This document shows, one piece after another, positions 9,013 to 17,869 of a DNA stretch of 64,000 nucleotides. Numbering within the stretch: the first letter of the stretch is position 1; every line of letters begins with the position of its first letter. The position numbers and the translations under genes were made by a program. Source of the stretch: Pseudomonas sp. BGr12 (GTDB taxonomy: Bacteria > Pseudomonadota > Gammaproteobacteria > Pseudomonadales > Pseudomonadaceae); NCBI RefSeq assembly GCF_030272895.1, contig NZ_JALRNF010000007.1, positions 1 to 64,000 on the forward strand, in the 5' to 3' direction. Under the pieces are notes generated by a model, which saw only the letters and a program-made list of their open reading frames with translations, had not been told where the DNA came from and did no database searches.

Positions 9013-9018
9013 TACAAT
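9013..9018 (+). promoter_or_regulatory. Candidate -10 element for ribA
   Basis: TACAAT (5 of 6 matches) lies 41 bases before the ribA start, directly after a perfect 8-bp hairpin (agcagcgc/gcgctgct, 8991-9010) that could terminate or attenuate reading from the upstream gene. No good -35 box is seen. Confidence 0.3.
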
Positions 9019-9059
9019 CGCCCCACGTCTATTTTCAAGTTACTGATCAGGAGCACAAC

Positions 9060-9677
9060 GTGCCCGTCGTCTTTGTTGCCGCTTCCAAGCTGCCTACCCC
9101 GTTTGCGACTTTCACCATGCATGGTTTTCTCGACGAAGCCACCGGCCGCGAGCACGTCGTGCTCAGCCTGGGTGATGTGGCCGATGGGCAACCGGTACTG
9201 GGGCGCCTGCATTCCGAATGCCTGACCGGCGATGCCTTGTTCAGCCAGCGTTGCGACTGTGGCTCCCAACTCGAAGCCGCCTTGCAGGCCATCGCCCGCG
9301 AAGGCCGTGGCGTGCTGCTGTACCTGCGCCAGGAAGGCCGTGGCATCGGCCTGTTGAACAAGATCCGTGCCTACGAGCTGCAAGATGGCGGCGCCGATAC
9401 GGTCGAGGCCAACGAGCGCCTGGGCTTTGCCGCCGACCAGCGTGACTATGGCATGTGCCAGCCGATGCTCGAGCACCTGGGCGTCAAGTCGCTGCGCCTG
9501 ATGACCAACAACCCGCGCAAGGTCAAGGCGCTGACCGCCATGGGCATTCCGGTGGCCGAGCGCGTGCCGCTGCACACCGGCCATAACCCGCACAACAAAC
9601 ACTACCTGGCGACCAAGGCCGGCAAGCTCGGCCACATGATGGGTAACGAGCACCAGGGCGAGGCCGGTCGGGCGTGA
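9060..9677 (+). CDS. ribA: GTP cyclohydrolase II
   Basis: RibA opens the imidazole ring of GTP, the committed step of riboflavin synthesis. The 205-residue protein keeps the full zinc and catalytic site: [18 protein letters not shown] (about residues 50-67), followed by [11 protein letters not shown] and the LTNNP-type motif [11 protein letters not shown]. The start is a GTG preceded by caggagc. This is the intact partner needed because the cyclohydrolase half of the ribBA product lacks these cysteines. The stop overlaps the GTG start of the next gene. Confidence 0.95.
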   Translation: MPVVFVAASKLPTPFATFTMHGFLDEATGREHVVLSLGDVADGQPVLGRLHSECLTGDALFSQRCDCGSQLEAALQAIAREGRGVLLYLRQEGRGIGLLNKIRAYELQDGGADTVEANERLGFAADQRDYGMCQPMLEHLGVKSLRLMTNNPRKVKALTAMGIPVAERVPLHTGHNPHNKHYLATKAGKLGHMMGNEHQGEAGRA

Positions 9678-10093
9678 CCCGCTCCCAGGTGCGTCGCCGG
9701 CTGGAGCTGGCCTGGTGGCAATACCTGGCCGTGGCGCTGGCGCCGTTGCTGGTGTTCGCCTGGGCTTTCGACGCCGGCCAGGCGCTGATCCCGATCCTGG
9801 CCATGCCGGTGTTCATCGCCGGTGTGGCGTCGATGTTCCTCAGCCTGCCGCGCTTCGGCGCCTATAAGCGCGGGCTGATCGCCACGCAGAAGTCCCTGGA
9901 CAGCGCTGAAGAGCCGGCCGCCTGGATCGAACTGGCCCGGGTGCGACGCCTGGGCATGTTGTTCGCCTGCCTGCCGGCCTGGATCTCGGCCCTGTCGGTG
10001 TTCGTCGGCCTGGAAGCCGTGCCGCAGATCCTGCTGGCCATTTCCAGCCTGGTGCTGCTCTACCTCTACCGTATCCCGCGTCAGTTGGGTTGA
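9674..10093 (+). CDS. Small inner-membrane protein, unknown function
   Basis: The 139-residue protein has about four hydrophobic segments (roughly 14-31, 36-57, 92-112 and 116-133) separated by a polar stretch [20 protein letters not shown] do not recognise a functional motif. It starts with GTG overlapping the ribA stop by 4 bases and its stop overlaps the ATG of the BtuF-like gene by one base, so all three are likely translated from one message. Its position between a riboflavin gene and a cobalamin binder does not reveal its role. Confidence 0.7.
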   Translation: MTRSQVRRRLELAWWQYLAVALAPLLVFAWAFDAGQALIPILAMPVFIAGVASMFLSLPRFGAYKRGLIATQKSLDSAEEPAAWIELARVRRLGMLFACLPAWISALSVFVGLEAVPQILLAISSLVLLYLYRIPRQLG

Positions 10094-10902
10094 TGCGCAG
10101 CCTTCTGCTGCTGGTGTTGCTGGCGTTCGGCATGCCGCTGTGTGCGGCGCCGCGGGTGGTCAGCCTGGCGCCTTCGCTGACGGAAATCGTCGTCGAGCTG
10201 CAGGCCGCCGATCTGCTGGTGGGCCTGCTCGATGGCGGTGAGCGCCCGGCTGTGCTGGCCGCCGTGCCCTCGGTGGGGCGCCATGGCCAGATCGACATGG
10301 AGCGCCTGCTCAGTCTCAAGCCCGATCTACTGCTGCTGTGGCCGGGTAGCGTGCCGGCCGCCCAGCGCGACCAGCTCAAGCGCCTGGGCATCGCTACCTA
10401 CACGGCCGAACCCCGGGGTATCGATGAGTTGATCGAGCAGATCGAGGCCATCGGTATTCAACTGGGATGCGCCGAGCAGGGGCGGGCACGTGCACAGCAG
10501 TTACGCGAGCAGGTGCAGGCGCTGCGCACGCACTATCATCGCGAAGCGCCTTTGCAGGTGTTCTATCAGGTCTGGGACAAGCCGCTGTACACCGTCGGCG
10601 GCGGCCAGATCGTCAGCGATGCCCTGGCCGTGTGCGGCGCCCACAATGTGTTTGCCGACCTCTCGCTGCCCGCGCCACAGATCAGCCTGGAGGCGGTATT
10701 GCTGCGCAATCCGCAGGTGATCCTGGCCGGCGACCAGCGTCAGCTCGATGCCTGGAAAGCCTGGCCGCAGGTCGACGCCGTACGCAACGGGCGCTTGTTG
10801 CGGGTGCCGGATAAAGGCCTGGAACGGCCCAGTGGCCAGATGATCGAGGCGACCGCGCGCCTGTGCCAGTTGCTTGCGGCTAAAGCGCCGGTGTCCAGGT
10901 GA
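10093..10902 (+). CDS. btuF: Cobalamin-binding periplasmic protein, BtuF-like
   Basis: The 269-residue protein has a signal peptide (cleavage probably after LCAA near residue 18) and a helical-backbone type III binding-protein fold, starting RVVSLAPSLTEIVVEL as in BtuF. Further family blocks are VGRHGQIDMERLLSLKPDLLL and VFYQVWDKPLYTVGGGQIVSDAL. It would pass vitamin B12 from the outer-membrane BtuB to an inner-membrane BtuCD, but no permease or ATPase gene is nearby. The ATG at 10093 overlaps the upstream stop. The gene is convergent with btuB and their 3' ends overlap by 23 bases. Confidence 0.85.
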   Translation: MRSLLLLVLLAFGMPLCAAPRVVSLAPSLTEIVVELQAADLLVGLLDGGERPAVLAAVPSVGRHGQIDMERLLSLKPDLLLLWPGSVPAAQRDQLKRLGIATYTAEPRGIDELIEQIEAIGIQLGCAEQGRARAQQLREQVQALRTHYHREAPLQVFYQVWDKPLYTVGGGQIVSDALAVCGAHNVFADLSLPAPQISLEAVLLRNPQVILAGDQRQLDAWKAWPQVDAVRNGRLLRVPDKGLERPSGQMIEATARLCQLLAAKAPVSR

Positions 10903-12754
10903 TGCCCAGCAGCCAGGTCCGGCCCTCTTCGCGGTAGCCGTAGCTGGCGCCTTCATAGCTGTAGAGGGCGCGGGAATAATCCTTGTCCAGCAGGTTGTCC
11001 ACCTTCAGGTCCAGGGTTATCTCCGAGTTCAGCGTCCAGCTGCTGCGCAGCCCGAGCAAGCCATAACCGCCCAACGCTTTACGATTGGCTTCATCGTCGT
11101 AGCTGCTGCTGACCGCCTGCCAGCTGGCTCCCAGGCCTAGCCGGTCGAACTGGCGGTCCAGGTCCAGGTTCAGGGTGCGCCGCGCGCGACGGGCCAGGGT
11201 ATGGCCGCTGTCGCGATCCCGTGGGTCGATCAGCGCCAGCCCCAGGCTGCTCTGCCAGCCGAACCACTGCTGATGCAGGGCCGCCTCGAAGCCGTTGATC
11301 CGGGCTGAAGCGACGTTCTGCGGGATGGAACCGGCGCCGAAGATGATCGCGTCGCGCAGGTCGGTGCGATAGAGCGAGGTTTCCAGGCGGCTGTCGTCAC
11401 TCAGTTGGCTGCGCCACTGCAATTCATAGCTTTTCGAGCGTTCGGGCTTGAGGTCGGGGTTGCTGTACTGGGGGTAGTACAGGTCGTTGAAGGTCGGGGC
11501 GCGGAAACCTTCGGTGTACGACAGCAGCACATCGTTGCGCGCATCGACCGGCAGGGTCAGGCTGCCGCTCCAGCTGTTCTGGCCGCCGAACTGCTGGTTC
11601 TGGTCGCGACGCAGGCCCACTTCGGTGGAAAACCACTCACCCTTGAAACGGTGCTGGACAAAGGCGGCGCGGTTCCAGCGGCTGTCTTCGTCGAAGTCGG
11701 TGCTGCCGTGCACGCGGTCCTGGTACCCGTCGGCGCCGAGCATCAGGCTGTGCTGCTCATTGACGGTCAGGTCGTTCTGCCAGCTGGCCGAGTCGCGGTA
11801 GGTGTTGAAGTCGCTGCTGTCGTCGCTGAGTTTGTCGCGCTTGCTGTCGCGGTTTTCGCTGTGGCTCAGTTCCAGGCGCGAATACCAGTGGTCGTTGAGC
11901 TGGGCGCCCAGGTAGGTGCCCAGGCTGCTGACGCTGAAGTCGGTGTAGGGCGCCTGGCCGAAGATCTGGGAGGTACCTGGGTCGAAGCGCCCGTAGGGGT
12001 TGTCGTATTCGCTGCGGCCACGGCTGTCGAGCAGGTTGAGGCCGGCTTCGAGCGTGTCGTTGAAGCTGTGGCTCAGGCTCAGGTTCAGCGATTTGTTGCG
12101 CAGCGCGTCGTGGTCGCCATCGCTGGGGTAGGAAGTGTGGCTCCAGTCGATACCGGCGCTTTCATCCAGGCTCGCGCCCAGGTTGAAGCGTGTGTTCTGA
12201 TCGCCCCCGGAAAGCCCGAGGCTGCGCTGCCAGGTCTGGTTGCTACCGGCGCCCAGGCGCAGGCGGGGCTGCAGGCCCTGCTCGGCGCTGCGGCGGGTGA
12301 AGATCTGGATCACCCCGCCGATGGCGTCGCTGCCATAGACCGCCGAGCGCGAGCCGCGCAGCACTTCGACCCGCTCGATCTGGTCGATGTCGAGAAACTG
12401 CAGGCCGCTGTCGCCGGAGGTGGCATTGGCGATGCGCACACCGTCCACCAGCACCAGGCTCTGGGCGGTCTTGCTGCCACGGATGTAGATGCCCGGCACG
12501 CTGCCCCGTCCACCGGTCGGCGCGACCTGCACGCCGGGGACGCGGGTCAGCAGGTCGGTGACGCTGGAAGGCTGCAAGCGGTCGATGTCGGCGCGGGTGA
12601 ACACGGAATTGGCCGCGCTGGTCTGGGTGCGGTCCTCGACCTGGCGGTTGGCGCTGATAAAGGTGTCGGGCAGCTTCAGGGCGTTGTCGCGGTCATCGGC
12701 CAGCAGGGTGGTGGGCAGGCACAGCAGGAGCGGGGCAAGGTAAGCGGGTTTCAT
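10880..12754 (-). CDS. btuB: TonB-dependent vitamin B12 receptor BtuB
   Basis: The 624-residue protein has a signal peptide (about 1-19), a TonB-box-like segment LPDTFISANRQ, a plug domain with RVPGVQV, IYIRGSKTAQSLVLVDGVRI and VEVLRGSRSAVYGSDAIGGV (about 65-155), and a long beta-barrel with alternating residues. The length and plug pattern fit BtuB rather than a siderophore receptor, and the convergent BtuF-like gene supports cobalamin uptake. It lies downstream of dxs on the same strand, separated by a 26-bp perfect inverted repeat. I find no cobalamin riboswitch in the 93-base gap between the dxs stop and its start, which is too short for one. Confidence 0.88.
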   Translation of the reverse strand: MKPAYLAPLLLCLPTTLLADDRDNALKLPDTFISANRQVEDRTQTSAANSVFTRADIDRLQPSSVTDLLTRVPGVQVAPTGGRGSVPGIYIRGSKTAQSLVLVDGVRIANATSGDSGLQFLDIDQIERVEVLRGSRSAVYGSDAIGGVIQIFTRRSAEQGLQPRLRLGAGSNQTWQRSLGLSGGDQNTRFNLGASLDESAGIDWSHTSYPSDGDHDALRNKSLNLSLSHSFNDTLEAGLNLLDSRGRSEYDNPYGRFDPGTSQIFGQAPYTDFSVSSLGTYLGAQLNDHWYSRLELSHSENRDSKRDKLSDDSSDFNTYRDSASWQNDLTVNEQHSLMLGADGYQDRVHGSTDFDEDSRWNRAAFVQHRFKGEWFSTEVGLRRDQNQQFGGQNSWSGSLTLPVDARNDVLLSYTEGFRAPTFNDLYYPQYSNPDLKPERSKSYELQWRSQLSDDSRLETSLYRTDLRDAIIFGAGSIPQNVASARINGFEAALHQQWFGWQSSLGLALIDPRDRDSGHTLARRARRTLNLDLDRQFDRLGLGASWQAVSSSYDDEANRKALGGYGLLGLRSSWTLNSEITLDLKVDNLLDKDYSRALYSYEGASYGYREEGRTWLLGITWTPAL

Positions 12755-12768
12755 CGACAGTTCCAGCG

Positions 12769-12825
12769 CTATCGCAGGCTACGCCAGCTCCCACGGGGTG
12801 TGGGAGCTGGCGTAGCCTGCGATAG
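12769..12825. repeat. 26-bp perfect inverted repeat between dxs and btuB
   Basis: Arms at 12769-12794 and 12800-12825 are exact reverse complements around a 5-base loop (ggggt); each arm contains cgcaggctacgccagctccc. This is a different family from the gcgggcttgccccgcgat REPs in the rest of the window. In RNA it would form a very stable hairpin ending 14 bases before the btuB start codon. Confidence 0.85.
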
Positions 12826-12847
12826 GGGCCCAGGGGCCGGCAAAAGA

Positions 12848-14746
12848 TCAAAGACCGAGCAGTTGCATCCGCTGACGTACGGAGGCCTCGATCCCGGCGG
12901 CATCCAGGCCGCACTCGGCCAGCATTTGCGCAGGCTTGGCATGCTCGACGTAGATGTCCGGCAAGCCCAGGTGCAGGATCGGCTTGAGCACGGCTTCGCG
13001 AGCGAGGAACTCGCTGACGGCCGCACCGGCACCGCCCATGATGGCGTTTTCTTCGATGGTCACCAGCAGCTCATGGCTGGCGGCCAGTTCGCGTACCAGT
13101 GCCTCGTCCAGCGGCTTGACGAAACGCATGTCGACCACGGTCGCGTCGAGGGTTTCGGCAACCTTCAGCGCTTCGCTCAACTGCACGCCGAACACCAGCA
13201 GGGCCACGTTGCTGCCCTGGCGGCGAACCACGCCCTTGCCGATTTCCAGCGCTTCGAGGTTGTTCTCGATGGTCGCGTTCGGGCCGCTGCCGCGCGGGTA
13301 GCGCACGGCTGCCGGGCCGTTGTACAGGTGACCGGTGCTGAGCATCTTGCGCAGTTCGTTCTCGTCGCTCGGGGTCATCACCAGCATGCCGGGGATGCAG
13401 CGCAGGAACGACAGGTCGAAGCTGCCCGCGTGGGTCGGGCCGTCTTCGCCGACCAGGCCGGCGCGGTCGATGGCGAACAGCACGTCGAGGTTCTGCACCG
13501 CAACGTCATGGATCAGCTGATCGTAGGCGCGCTGCAGGAAGGTCGAGTAGATCGCCACCACCGGCTTGCTGCCTTCGCAGGCCATGCCGGCGGCCAGGGT
13601 CACCGCGTGTTGCTCGGCGATGGCCACGTCGAAATAACGATCAGGGTAGCGTTCGCTGAAGGCCACCAGGTCGGAGCCTTCCTTCATGGCCGGGGTGATC
13701 CCGACCAGACGCTCGTCAGCCGCGGCCATGTCGCACAGCCACTGGCCGAACACGGCCGAGTACTTCGGTCCGCCGGCCTTTTTCGGCGCGGCTGCCGGTG
13801 CGTCGACGGGCTCGAGCTTGGTGATCGCGTGGTAGCCGATCGGGTCGACCTCGGCCGGGGCGAAGCCCTTGCCCTTCTTGGTCACTACGTGCAGGAACTG
13901 CGGGCCCTTGAGGTCACGCATATTGCGCAGGGTGGTGACCAGGGTCGGCAGGTCGTGGCCGTCGATCGGGCCGATGTAGTTCCAGCCCAGCTCTTCGAAC
14001 AGGGTGCCGGGTACCAGCATGCCCTTGGCGTACTCTTCGGTACGCCGGGCGATTTCCCAGGCGCCGGGCAGGCGCGAGAGGACCTTCTTGCTGCCCTCGC
14101 GCATGCTCGAATAGGTGCGGCTGGAGAGGATCTTGGCCAGGTAGTTGGACAGGCCGCCGACATTGCGCGAGATCGACATGTCGTTGTCGTTGAGGATCAC
14201 CAGCATGTCGGCATCGACTTCCTGGGCGTGGTTCAACGCCTCGAAGGCCATGCCGGCAGTCAGCGCACCGTCGCCGATCACGGCGATGGACTTGCGCGGA
14301 TCGTTCTGCAGGCGGGCGGCGATGGCCATGCCCAGCGCCGCACTGATCGAGGTGCTGGAGTGGCCGACGCCGAAGGTGTCGTACTCGCTCTCGGCGCGGC
14401 GCGGGAAGGCGGCCAGGCCGTCCTTCTGGCGCAGGGTGTGCATGCGCTGGCGGCGACCGGTGAGGATCTTGTGCGGATAGGCCTGGTGACCGACGTCCCA
14501 CACCAGACGGTCGTCCGGGGTGTCGAAGACGTAGTGCAGGGCAATCGTCAGCTCGATGACGCCCAGGCCGGCACCGAAATGCCCGCCGGTCTGACCAACG
14601 GTATAGAGCAGTTCCTGGCGCAGTTCGTCGGCCAGGTTCTCCAGGTCGGCTTCAGCCAGCCGGCGCAGGCCGGCGGGCGTATCGGCACGGTCAAGCAGCG
14701 GCGTGACCGGGCGTTCGCGGGGGATCTCTTGAAACGTCGTGGGCAT
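12848..14746 (-). CDS. dxs: 1-deoxy-D-xylulose-5-phosphate synthase
   Basis: Dxs makes deoxyxylulose 5-phosphate from pyruvate and glyceraldehyde 3-phosphate, the first step of the MEP isoprenoid pathway, using thiamine diphosphate. I start at the ATG giving [13 protein letters not shown] (632 residues); the frame is open 21 codons further upstream but that part is not conserved. Visible motifs are [18 protein letters not shown] [14 protein letters not shown], the thiamine-binding [17 protein letters not shown] through [13 protein letters not shown], and the transketolase pyrimidine region [15 protein letters not shown]. It lies 131 bases downstream of ispA with a REP between. Confidence 0.96.
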   Translation of the reverse strand: MPTTFQEIPRERPVTPLLDRADTPAGLRRLAEADLENLADELRQELLYTVGQTGGHFGAGLGVIELTIALHYVFDTPDDRLVWDVGHQAYPHKILTGRRQRMHTLRQKDGLAAFPRRAESEYDTFGVGHSSTSISAALGMAIAARLQNDPRKSIAVIGDGALTAGMAFEALNHAQEVDADMLVILNDNDMSISRNVGGLSNYLAKILSSRTYSSMREGSKKVLSRLPGAWEIARRTEEYAKGMLVPGTLFEELGWNYIGPIDGHDLPTLVTTLRNMRDLKGPQFLHVVTKKGKGFAPAEVDPIGYHAITKLEPVDAPAAAPKKAGGPKYSAVFGQWLCDMAAADERLVGITPAMKEGSDLVAFSERYPDRYFDVAIAEQHAVTLAAGMACEGSKPVVAIYSTFLQRAYDQLIHDVAVQNLDVLFAIDRAGLVGEDGPTHAGSFDLSFLRCIPGMLVMTPSDENELRKMLSTGHLYNGPAAVRYPRGSGPNATIENNLEALEIGKGVVRRQGSNVALLVFGVQLSEALKVAETLDATVVDMRFVKPLDEALVRELAASHELLVTIEENAIMGGAGAAVSEFLAREAVLKPILHLGLPDIYVEHAKPAQMLAECGLDAAGIEASVRQRMQLLGL

Positions 14747-14818
14747 CAGGCGAATCGTTATAGGTGTGAAGTGGCGGCAGTTTACCTTATTGCGGTATTG
14801 GCTGCCCATTTGCGCGCT

Positions 14819-14870
14819 TCGCGGGGCAAGCCCGCTCCCACACCTGTAGGAGCGGGCTTGCCCCGCGATG
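14819..14870. repeat. REP pair (BIME) between ispA and dxs
   Basis: Two inverted copies of the Pseudomonas REP (tcgcggggcaagcccgctcc and ggagcgggcttgccccgcga) surround a short spacer and can form a long hairpin. It sits between ispA and dxs in their shared transcription direction. Confidence 0.9.
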
Positions 14871-14877
14871 GCGGCTA

Positions 14878-15765
14878 TTAATTGCGGCGCTCGACGATAT
14901 AACGGGCCAGCTCGCGCAGCGGCTCGGCCGCCGCGTCGAACGGGCGCAGGGCGTGCAGCGCCTGGTCGCGCAGCTCCAGGGCGTACGCCTTGGCGGCTTC
15001 CAGGCCGAGCAGCGCCGGGTAGGTCGGTTTGTCCCGGGCGATATCGGCGCCCTGGCGTTTGCCCAGGGTTTCGGTGTCGCTTTCGACATCGAGGATGTCG
15101 TCCTGCACCTGGAACGCCAGGCCGATGGCCTGGGCGTAGGTTTGCAGGGCCTGCAGCTGGTGCTGGTCGGCACGGGCACTGGCCAGGGCACCGAGGCGCA
15201 CACTGGCTTCGATCAGCGCGCCGGTCTTGTGCCGGTGCATGAACTCGAGGGCCGTCTGGTCAAGCTTCAGGCCCACCGAGCCCAGGTCGATGGCCTGGCC
15301 ACCGACCATGCCGGCCGGCCCTGCGGCCAGTGCCAGCGCCTGGACCATGGCCAGGCGGATGCTGTCGGCCTGCGGGCTCAAGCGGGGGTCGAGCAAGGCG
15401 CTGAAGGCCAGGCTCTGTAGACCGTCGCCGGCGAGGATCGCGCAGGCTTCGTCGAAGGCTTTGTGGGTGGTCGGCTGGCCGCGACGCAGGTCGTCATCGT
15501 CCATGGCCGGCAGGTCGTCATGCACCAGCGAGTAGGCGTGGATCAACTCGACCGCGCAGGCCGCGCCATTAGCCTGCTCGGGCGCGGCACCGAGGGCTTC
15601 GCAGGCGGCATAGGCCAACAGCGGGCGCACGCGCTTGCCGCCGTTCATCACGCTGTAGCGCATGGCGGCGTAGAGGCGGGTCAACTCCGGCGAAGGCGCG
15701 ACGAACAACTGCTCGAGGGCCGCATCGACCCGGGCCTGACAGCTGGCCTGATAGCGGGCGATCAT
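14878..15765 (-). CDS. ispA: Farnesyl diphosphate synthase
   Basis: IspA condenses isopentenyl diphosphate with dimethylallyl and geranyl diphosphate to give farnesyl diphosphate, the precursor of quinones and undecaprenyl carriers. The 295-residue protein shows the first aspartate-rich motif in [15 protein letters not shown] (about 83-97), the second in [13 protein letters not shown] (about 220-232), and [18 protein letters not shown] near 37-54. The start overlaps the xseB stop by 4 bases. The xseB-ispA-dxs order is the usual gammaproteobacterial isoprenoid operon. Confidence 0.95.
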   Translation of the reverse strand: MIARYQASCQARVDAALEQLFVAPSPELTRLYAAMRYSVMNGGKRVRPLLAYAACEALGAAPEQANGAACAVELIHAYSLVHDDLPAMDDDDLRRGQPTTHKAFDEACAILAGDGLQSLAFSALLDPRLSPQADSIRLAMVQALALAAGPAGMVGGQAIDLGSVGLKLDQTALEFMHRHKTGALIEASVRLGALASARADQHQLQALQTYAQAIGLAFQVQDDILDVESDTETLGKRQGADIARDKPTYPALLGLEAAKAYALELRDQALHALRPFDAAAEPLRELARYIVERRN

Positions 15766-16004
15766 TGGGCCTGGTCCGCATCGAAGGGTTCGGCAGCCAG
15801 TTCGCCGTCACGCTCCAGCAACACCTGGACCTTCTGCTCGGCCTGGGCCAGGGCGCTCTGGCAGTCGCGGGTCAGGCTGATGCCTTGCTCGAAAGCGGCC
15901 AGCGAGTCTTCCAGCGACAGCTCACCGTTCTCCAGGCGCTCGACCAGGGTCTGCAGGTCGGCGAGGGATTGCTCGAAATCAATGGAGGTTTTTTTTCGGG
16001 CCAT
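15762..16004 (-). CDS. xseB: Exodeoxyribonuclease VII small subunit
   Basis: XseB is the small subunit of exonuclease VII, which degrades single-stranded DNA together with XseA. The 80-residue protein has the family pattern [20 protein letters not shown] (about 10-29) followed by [19 protein letters not shown], a predicted pair of long helices. It is the first gene of the xseB-ispA-dxs operon; the large subunit gene is not in this window. Confidence 0.93.
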   Translation of the reverse strand: MARKKTSIDFEQSLADLQTLVERLENGELSLEDSLAAFEQGISLTRDCQSALAQAEQKVQVLLERDGELAAEPFDADQAQ

Positions 16005-16411
16005 GGCGGCTGTCTCGGTGGCGGTATAAACGGCGCGACACTAGCAGAGCAGGGCGGGGGGAGCAAATCGTCGGGGTGGATCTTTCGTCGCACCCCTGTG
16101 CACAAATAAGCACGGGTTGATCGATGGCGCGCACCGAAACCGGGGTATCTGATGTAGAAGCGCAGGCAGCCAGGGTAGGAAAAGGAGAAACGGGGACGGC
16201 TCCGGGATGGCTTGCGGGGCCCCTTGGGAGCCGTCCTCCGCTCTCGTAAAGAGGCAAATCCAGATGCCCTGGGGCACCTGCTCAGCAAATGCCGGCGGGT
16301 GTTTGGCCCGCCGCGATTCGGTCCTCTGAAATACACCTTAGACGCTGTCTGTTGTACTGTAAAATTTGTCGAACAGAAGATGTGTCAGGGTGTTACGCCC
16401 AGAGGTAAGAC
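16005..16411. other. 407-bp intergenic region with several hairpins
   Basis: This gap separates divergent xseB and rtcB. I see no convincing gene. It contains 10-bp perfect arms ggacggctcc/ggagccgtcc (16194-16203 and 16227-16236), a 7-bp stem cggcggg/cccgccg (16293-16299 and 16307-16313) and two smaller stems between them. Read on the minus strand, the 10-bp hairpin is followed by a broken T-rich run (ccgtttctccttttcc). The plus strand ends in an AT-richer stretch (16340-16380) that probably holds the rtcB promoter, and gaggtaagac serves as the rtcB ribosome site. Confidence 0.55.
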
Positions 16412-17617
16412 ATGAACGTGCTGGAAGTGGCGGGCGGCAAACCGATCAAACTCTGGACCCAAGGGGTGCCGGTGGAAGACGAGGCGCGCCAGCAGTTGCT
16501 GAACACCGCGAAGATGCCGTTCATCTTCAAGCACCTGGCGGTGATGCCGGATGTTCACCTGGGCAAGGGCTCGACCATCGGCAGCGTGATTCCGACCCTC
16601 GGCGCGATCATTCCGGCGGCGGTGGGGGTGGATATCGGCTGCGGCATGATCGCCGCCCGTACGTCACTGCGCGCCCGCGACCTGCCCGACAACCTCCATC
16701 GCCTGCGCACGGCCATCGAACAGGCCGTGCCCCATGGCAAGACCTTCGGCCGCCATGACCAGGGGGCCTGGGACAAGGTACCGGCGCTGGCCGACCGTGC
16801 CTGGCAGGACCTGGCCGCGCGCTTTGTGGCCATCACCGACAAATACCCGAAGCTGGAAAAAACCAACAACCGCCATCACCTGGGCACCCTGGGAGGCGGC
16901 AACCATTTCATCGAAGTCTGCCTGGATGAAGCCGACCGCGTCTGGTTCATGCTCCACAGTGGATCACGCGGTGTGGGCAACGCCATCGGCAACCTGTTCA
17001 TCGAACTGGCCCAGGCCGACATGCGCCAGCACATCGCCAACCTGCCGGACAAGGACCTGGCCTACTTCGAAGAAGGCAGCCGGCACTTTGCCGATTATGT
17101 CGAAGCGGTCGAATGGGCTCAGGATTATGCCCGGCAGAACCGTGCGCTGATGATGCACGCGGTGATCGCCGCCGCCCGGCAGGTGCTCGGTCGTCCCTTC
17201 GAGGCCGACCTCGAAGCGGTGAACTGCCACCACAACTACGTGCAGCGCGAGCGCCACTTCGGCCACGACATCCTGGTCACCCGCAAGGGCGCGGTGTCGG
17301 CGCAGAAGGGCCAGCTGGGGATCATTCCCGGCTCCATGGGGGCGAAGAGCTTCATCGTCCGCGGCCTGGGCAACGAGGAGTCATTCTGCTCCTGCAGCCA
17401 TGGCGCCGGGCGCACCATGAGCCGGACCCGGGCGAAAAAGCAGTTCACCATCGAAGACCAGCGCCGCGCCACCGCCCATGTGGAGTGTCGCAAGGACAAG
17501 GACGTGATTGACGAGATTCCCATGGCCTACAAGGATATCGATGCGGTGATGCAGGCGCAGCGTGAGCTGGTGGAGGTGGTGCATACCTTGCGGCAGGTGG
17601 TGTGTGTGAAGGGCTGA
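16412..17617 (+). CDS. rtcB: RNA-splicing ligase RtcB
   Basis: RtcB joins RNA 2',3'-cyclic phosphate (or 3'-phosphate) ends to 5'-OH ends using GTP and manganese; in bacteria it repairs cleaved tRNA and rRNA. The 401-residue protein is full length and has MPDVHLGKGSTIGSV, the metal-binding GVDIGCGM, HLGTLGGGNHFIE, NCHHNYV, and the guanylation histidine in CSCSHGAGR (His330). Neither rtcA nor the sigma-54 regulator rtcR, its frequent partners, is adjacent. A ribosome site gaggtaagac precedes the ATG. Confidence 0.95.
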   Translation: MNVLEVAGGKPIKLWTQGVPVEDEARQQLLNTAKMPFIFKHLAVMPDVHLGKGSTIGSVIPTLGAIIPAAVGVDIGCGMIAARTSLRARDLPDNLHRLRTAIEQAVPHGKTFGRHDQGAWDKVPALADRAWQDLAARFVAITDKYPKLEKTNNRHHLGTLGGGNHFIEVCLDEADRVWFMLHSGSRGVGNAIGNLFIELAQADMRQHIANLPDKDLAYFEEGSRHFADYVEAVEWAQDYARQNRALMMHAVIAAARQVLGRPFEADLEAVNCHHNYVQRERHFGHDILVTRKGAVSAQKGQLGIIPGSMGAKSFIVRGLGNEESFCSCSHGAGRTMSRTRAKKQFTIEDQRRATAHVECRKDKDVIDEIPMAYKDIDAVMQAQRELVEVVHTLRQVVCVKG

Positions 17618-17649
17618 GAACCGACGGGGCTCAAATCGCAGGCATTAAA

Positions 17650-17670
17650 AAGCCGGCTTGTGGCCGGCTT
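17650..17670 (-). terminator. Rho-independent terminator, better on the minus strand
   Basis: An 8-bp stem aagccggc/gccggctt with a 5-base loop. On the minus strand it is followed by tttttaatgcc, a good T-run, so it would end transcripts coming from the LexA-like regulator side. On the plus strand it could still act as the end of rtcB, though the following bases are ctaggg. Confidence 0.65.
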
Positions 17671-17869
17671 CTAGGGGACGGTCTTGGCTAATTTATGGTA
17701 AGCCGCAACCGCCTTAAAATCGTTGCGCCGGCGCTCGGGCCGGGAGGTGGCGGACAGGCTGTGTGTAGCCTCGCCAGGCCCGCAGGCGTGCTAGGCAGCC
17801 GGGGCTAAATGTGCGGCGTAGCATACTGGGTATGACGCGCCATGCCCAGCAAAAATTACCAGCGTGCAC

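Noticed and set aside
2684..9060. FMN riboswitch in the riboflavin cluster
   Set aside because: I looked before ribD, ribE, ribBA, ribH and ribA for the conserved RFN sequence blocks and saw none; the gaps are also too short except before ribA.
12755..12847. Cobalamin riboswitch before btuB
   Set aside because: The gap is 93 bases and taken up by a perfect inverted repeat; no B12-box-like sequence is visible.
11405..14881. A 1158-codon open frame on the plus strand opposite btuB and dxs
   Set aside because: Same reason: shadow of well-supported minus-strand genes, no domain, biased composition.
16273..16287. A -24/-12-like motif (GGCACCTGCTCAGC) upstream of rtcB
   Set aside because: The GG-GC spacing is right, but the -12 part (CAGCA) is poor, no rtcR activator gene is nearby, and it lies between predicted hairpins; not strong enough to list as a promoter.
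16212..16415. A 67-codon frame upstream of rtcB starting with TTG
   Set aside because: No ribosome site, runs through the hairpins and into the rtcB start, and the translation has no recognisable features.
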